From assembly GCA_946541285.1 (NCBI GenBank), contig CAMNJG010000055.1, forward strand, positions 1 to 7,992: a DNA stretch of 7,992 bases, written 5' to 3'. Under the pieces are notes generated by a model. It made no database searches and was not told the origin of the DNA. It worked only from the letters and a program-made list of their open reading frames with translations. Each line of letters opens with the position of its first letter. The stretch's first letter is position 1. Origin of the DNA: an uncultured Clostridia bacterium (GTDB lineage: Bacteria; Bacillota; Clostridia; Peptostreptococcales; Anaerovoracaceae). Positions 7,407 to 7,992 of this stretch are shown here, piece after piece. Both the position numbers and the translations under genes were made by a program.

Positions 7407-7988
7407 CTACTCCTCCAGTGGCGGCTGCGGTTCCGGTACCTGTTCGGGCTCCGGTTCCGGCACCCGTTCTGGTTCTGATATCTGTTCAGGCTCTGGTTCC
7501 GGCGCCTGTTCTGGCATTGGTTCTGGTATTGATTCCGGTTCCGGTTGCTGTGCTTCCGCTCTCTTTTTCTTTGCCCTGCGGCTCACGCGCACGGTGAAGA
7601 AGATCATCAGGATGCCCACCACAGTAACCGTTCCTGCTGCTGCATATACCATCAGGACCCGGTATTCCTTTACACCCGTCAGGCCACTGGTTACCTCAAT
7701 CGTTTCGCCCACTTCCGGAAGTTTCTGTTCTGTGGTTCTCTTTATCCGGACTCCCTGGGCCTGGATCTGCTGACCCTCACTGTTTATAAAAGTAACCGAA
7801 ACGTCTTCGTTATAGTATTTTTTCGTACTGTTCCCGGACGCGCGGGTCCGGTAGGTTTTGGTGATCTCTGTAACCGTCGCTGAATAATGATCGGTTTTCG
7901 CGGTCATCACGATCACCAGCACCGATCCCAGGATCATAATCAACCCGATAATGATCCCGATCCGCGCCGCTTTTTTCCCTGCTGACAT
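7407..7988 (-). CDS. DUF3592-like membrane protein with Pro-Glu-rich cytoplasmic tail
   Basis: The 193-residue protein has a basic N-terminus, a membrane helix about 10-29, an outside segment about 31-110 and a second helix about 111-134. A strongly basic stop-transfer stretch (RRAKKKR, 137-143) and an acidic proline tail (149-193) follow. The outside part (YSATVTEI, then a polar loop, then VSVTFINSEGQQ and a GETIEV turn) has the pattern of DUF3592 proteins: a beta-rich domain between two helices, of unknown biochemical role. The positive-inside rule places both ends in the cytoplasm. It lies 68 nt upstream of the kinase gene on the same strand with no terminator between, so the two may form one operon. 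ATG 7988 is only 4 bases from the window edge, so its ribosome site cannot be seen and an earlier start cannot be excluded. Membrane topology is secure; the family assignment is moderately so. Confidence 0.75.
   Translation of the reverse strand: MSAGKKAARIGIIIGLIMILGSVLVIVMTAKTDHYSATVTEITKTYRTRASGNSTKKYYNEDVSVTFINSEGQQIQAQGVRIKRTTEQKLPEVGETIEVTSGLTGVKEYRVLMVYAAAGTVTVVGILMIFFTVRVSRRAKKKRAEAQQPEPESIPEPMPEQAPEPEPEQISEPERVPEPEPEQVPEPQPPLEE
7410..7544 (-). repeat. Degenerate Pro-Glu coding repeat
   Basis: The last 45 codons of the DUF3592-like gene encode irregular PEP/EPEPEQ-type units (residues 149-193). At DNA level this is a degenerate array of CCGGAACC-like words with mixed synonymous codons. 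That mixture suggests the amino-acid pattern is maintained and is not a recent slippage product. Such tails are usually extended and act as spacers or docking segments. Confidence 0.7.
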
Positions 7989-7992
7989 GATT

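Noticed and set aside
7310..7597. Plus-strand Pro-Val-rich frame opposite the Pro-Glu tail
   Set aside because: It is the complement of the repetitive Pro-Glu codons in the DUF3592-like gene and has no start signals.

Overview
The window looks like chromosomal core sequence from a Gram-positive anaerobe of the Clostridia, most likely a Lachnospiraceae-like gut bacterium. This is inferred from strong AAGGAG-type ribosome sites, moderate GC content, sigma-70-type promoters, U-rich intrinsic terminators, and a two-periplasmic-binding-domain hybrid kinase of a kind common in that group. The species cannot be named from the sequence alone. No rRNA, tRNA, CRISPR array, insertion sequence or phage gene was seen.

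Layout. Bases 1-3328 (minus strand) hold the first 1109 codons of the glutamate synthase large subunit gltB. The gene runs off the left edge before its iron-sulphur cysteines. Bases 3329-3551 are a compact divergent control region. It contains a very good promoter for gltB, an intrinsic terminator that begins about 5 nt after the predicted gltB transcript start, a possible 22-codon leader ORF spanning that terminator, and a promoter and ribosome site for exoA. Bases 3552-4298 (plus strand) are exoA, an exonuclease III-family AP endonuclease. Bases 4299-4419 end in a hairpin with U-tracts on both strands, which terminates the two convergent transcripts. Bases 4420-7338 (minus strand) encode a 972-residue membrane hybrid histidine kinase with two solute-binding sensor domains, and 7407-7988 (minus strand) a two-helix membrane protein of the DUF3592 type with a Pro-Glu-rich tail.

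How the parts relate. GltB makes glutamate from glutamine and 2-oxoglutarate, so a control point in its leader would be a nitrogen-assimilation switch. ExoA is a base-excision repair enzyme with no evident functional tie to gltB beyond sharing the divergent control region. The DUF3592-like gene and the kinase are co-directional, 68 nt apart with no terminator between them, and are probably co-transcribed as a sensory unit. The kinase ends in a receiver domain and has no HPt or DNA-binding output in the window, so its downstream partner is unknown.

The most interesting signal is the gltB leader: a promoter-proximal terminator with no RNA upstream of it that could form an antiterminator. Readthrough would have to depend on a protein, a trans-acting RNA, or translation of the overlapping, almost leaderless small ORF.
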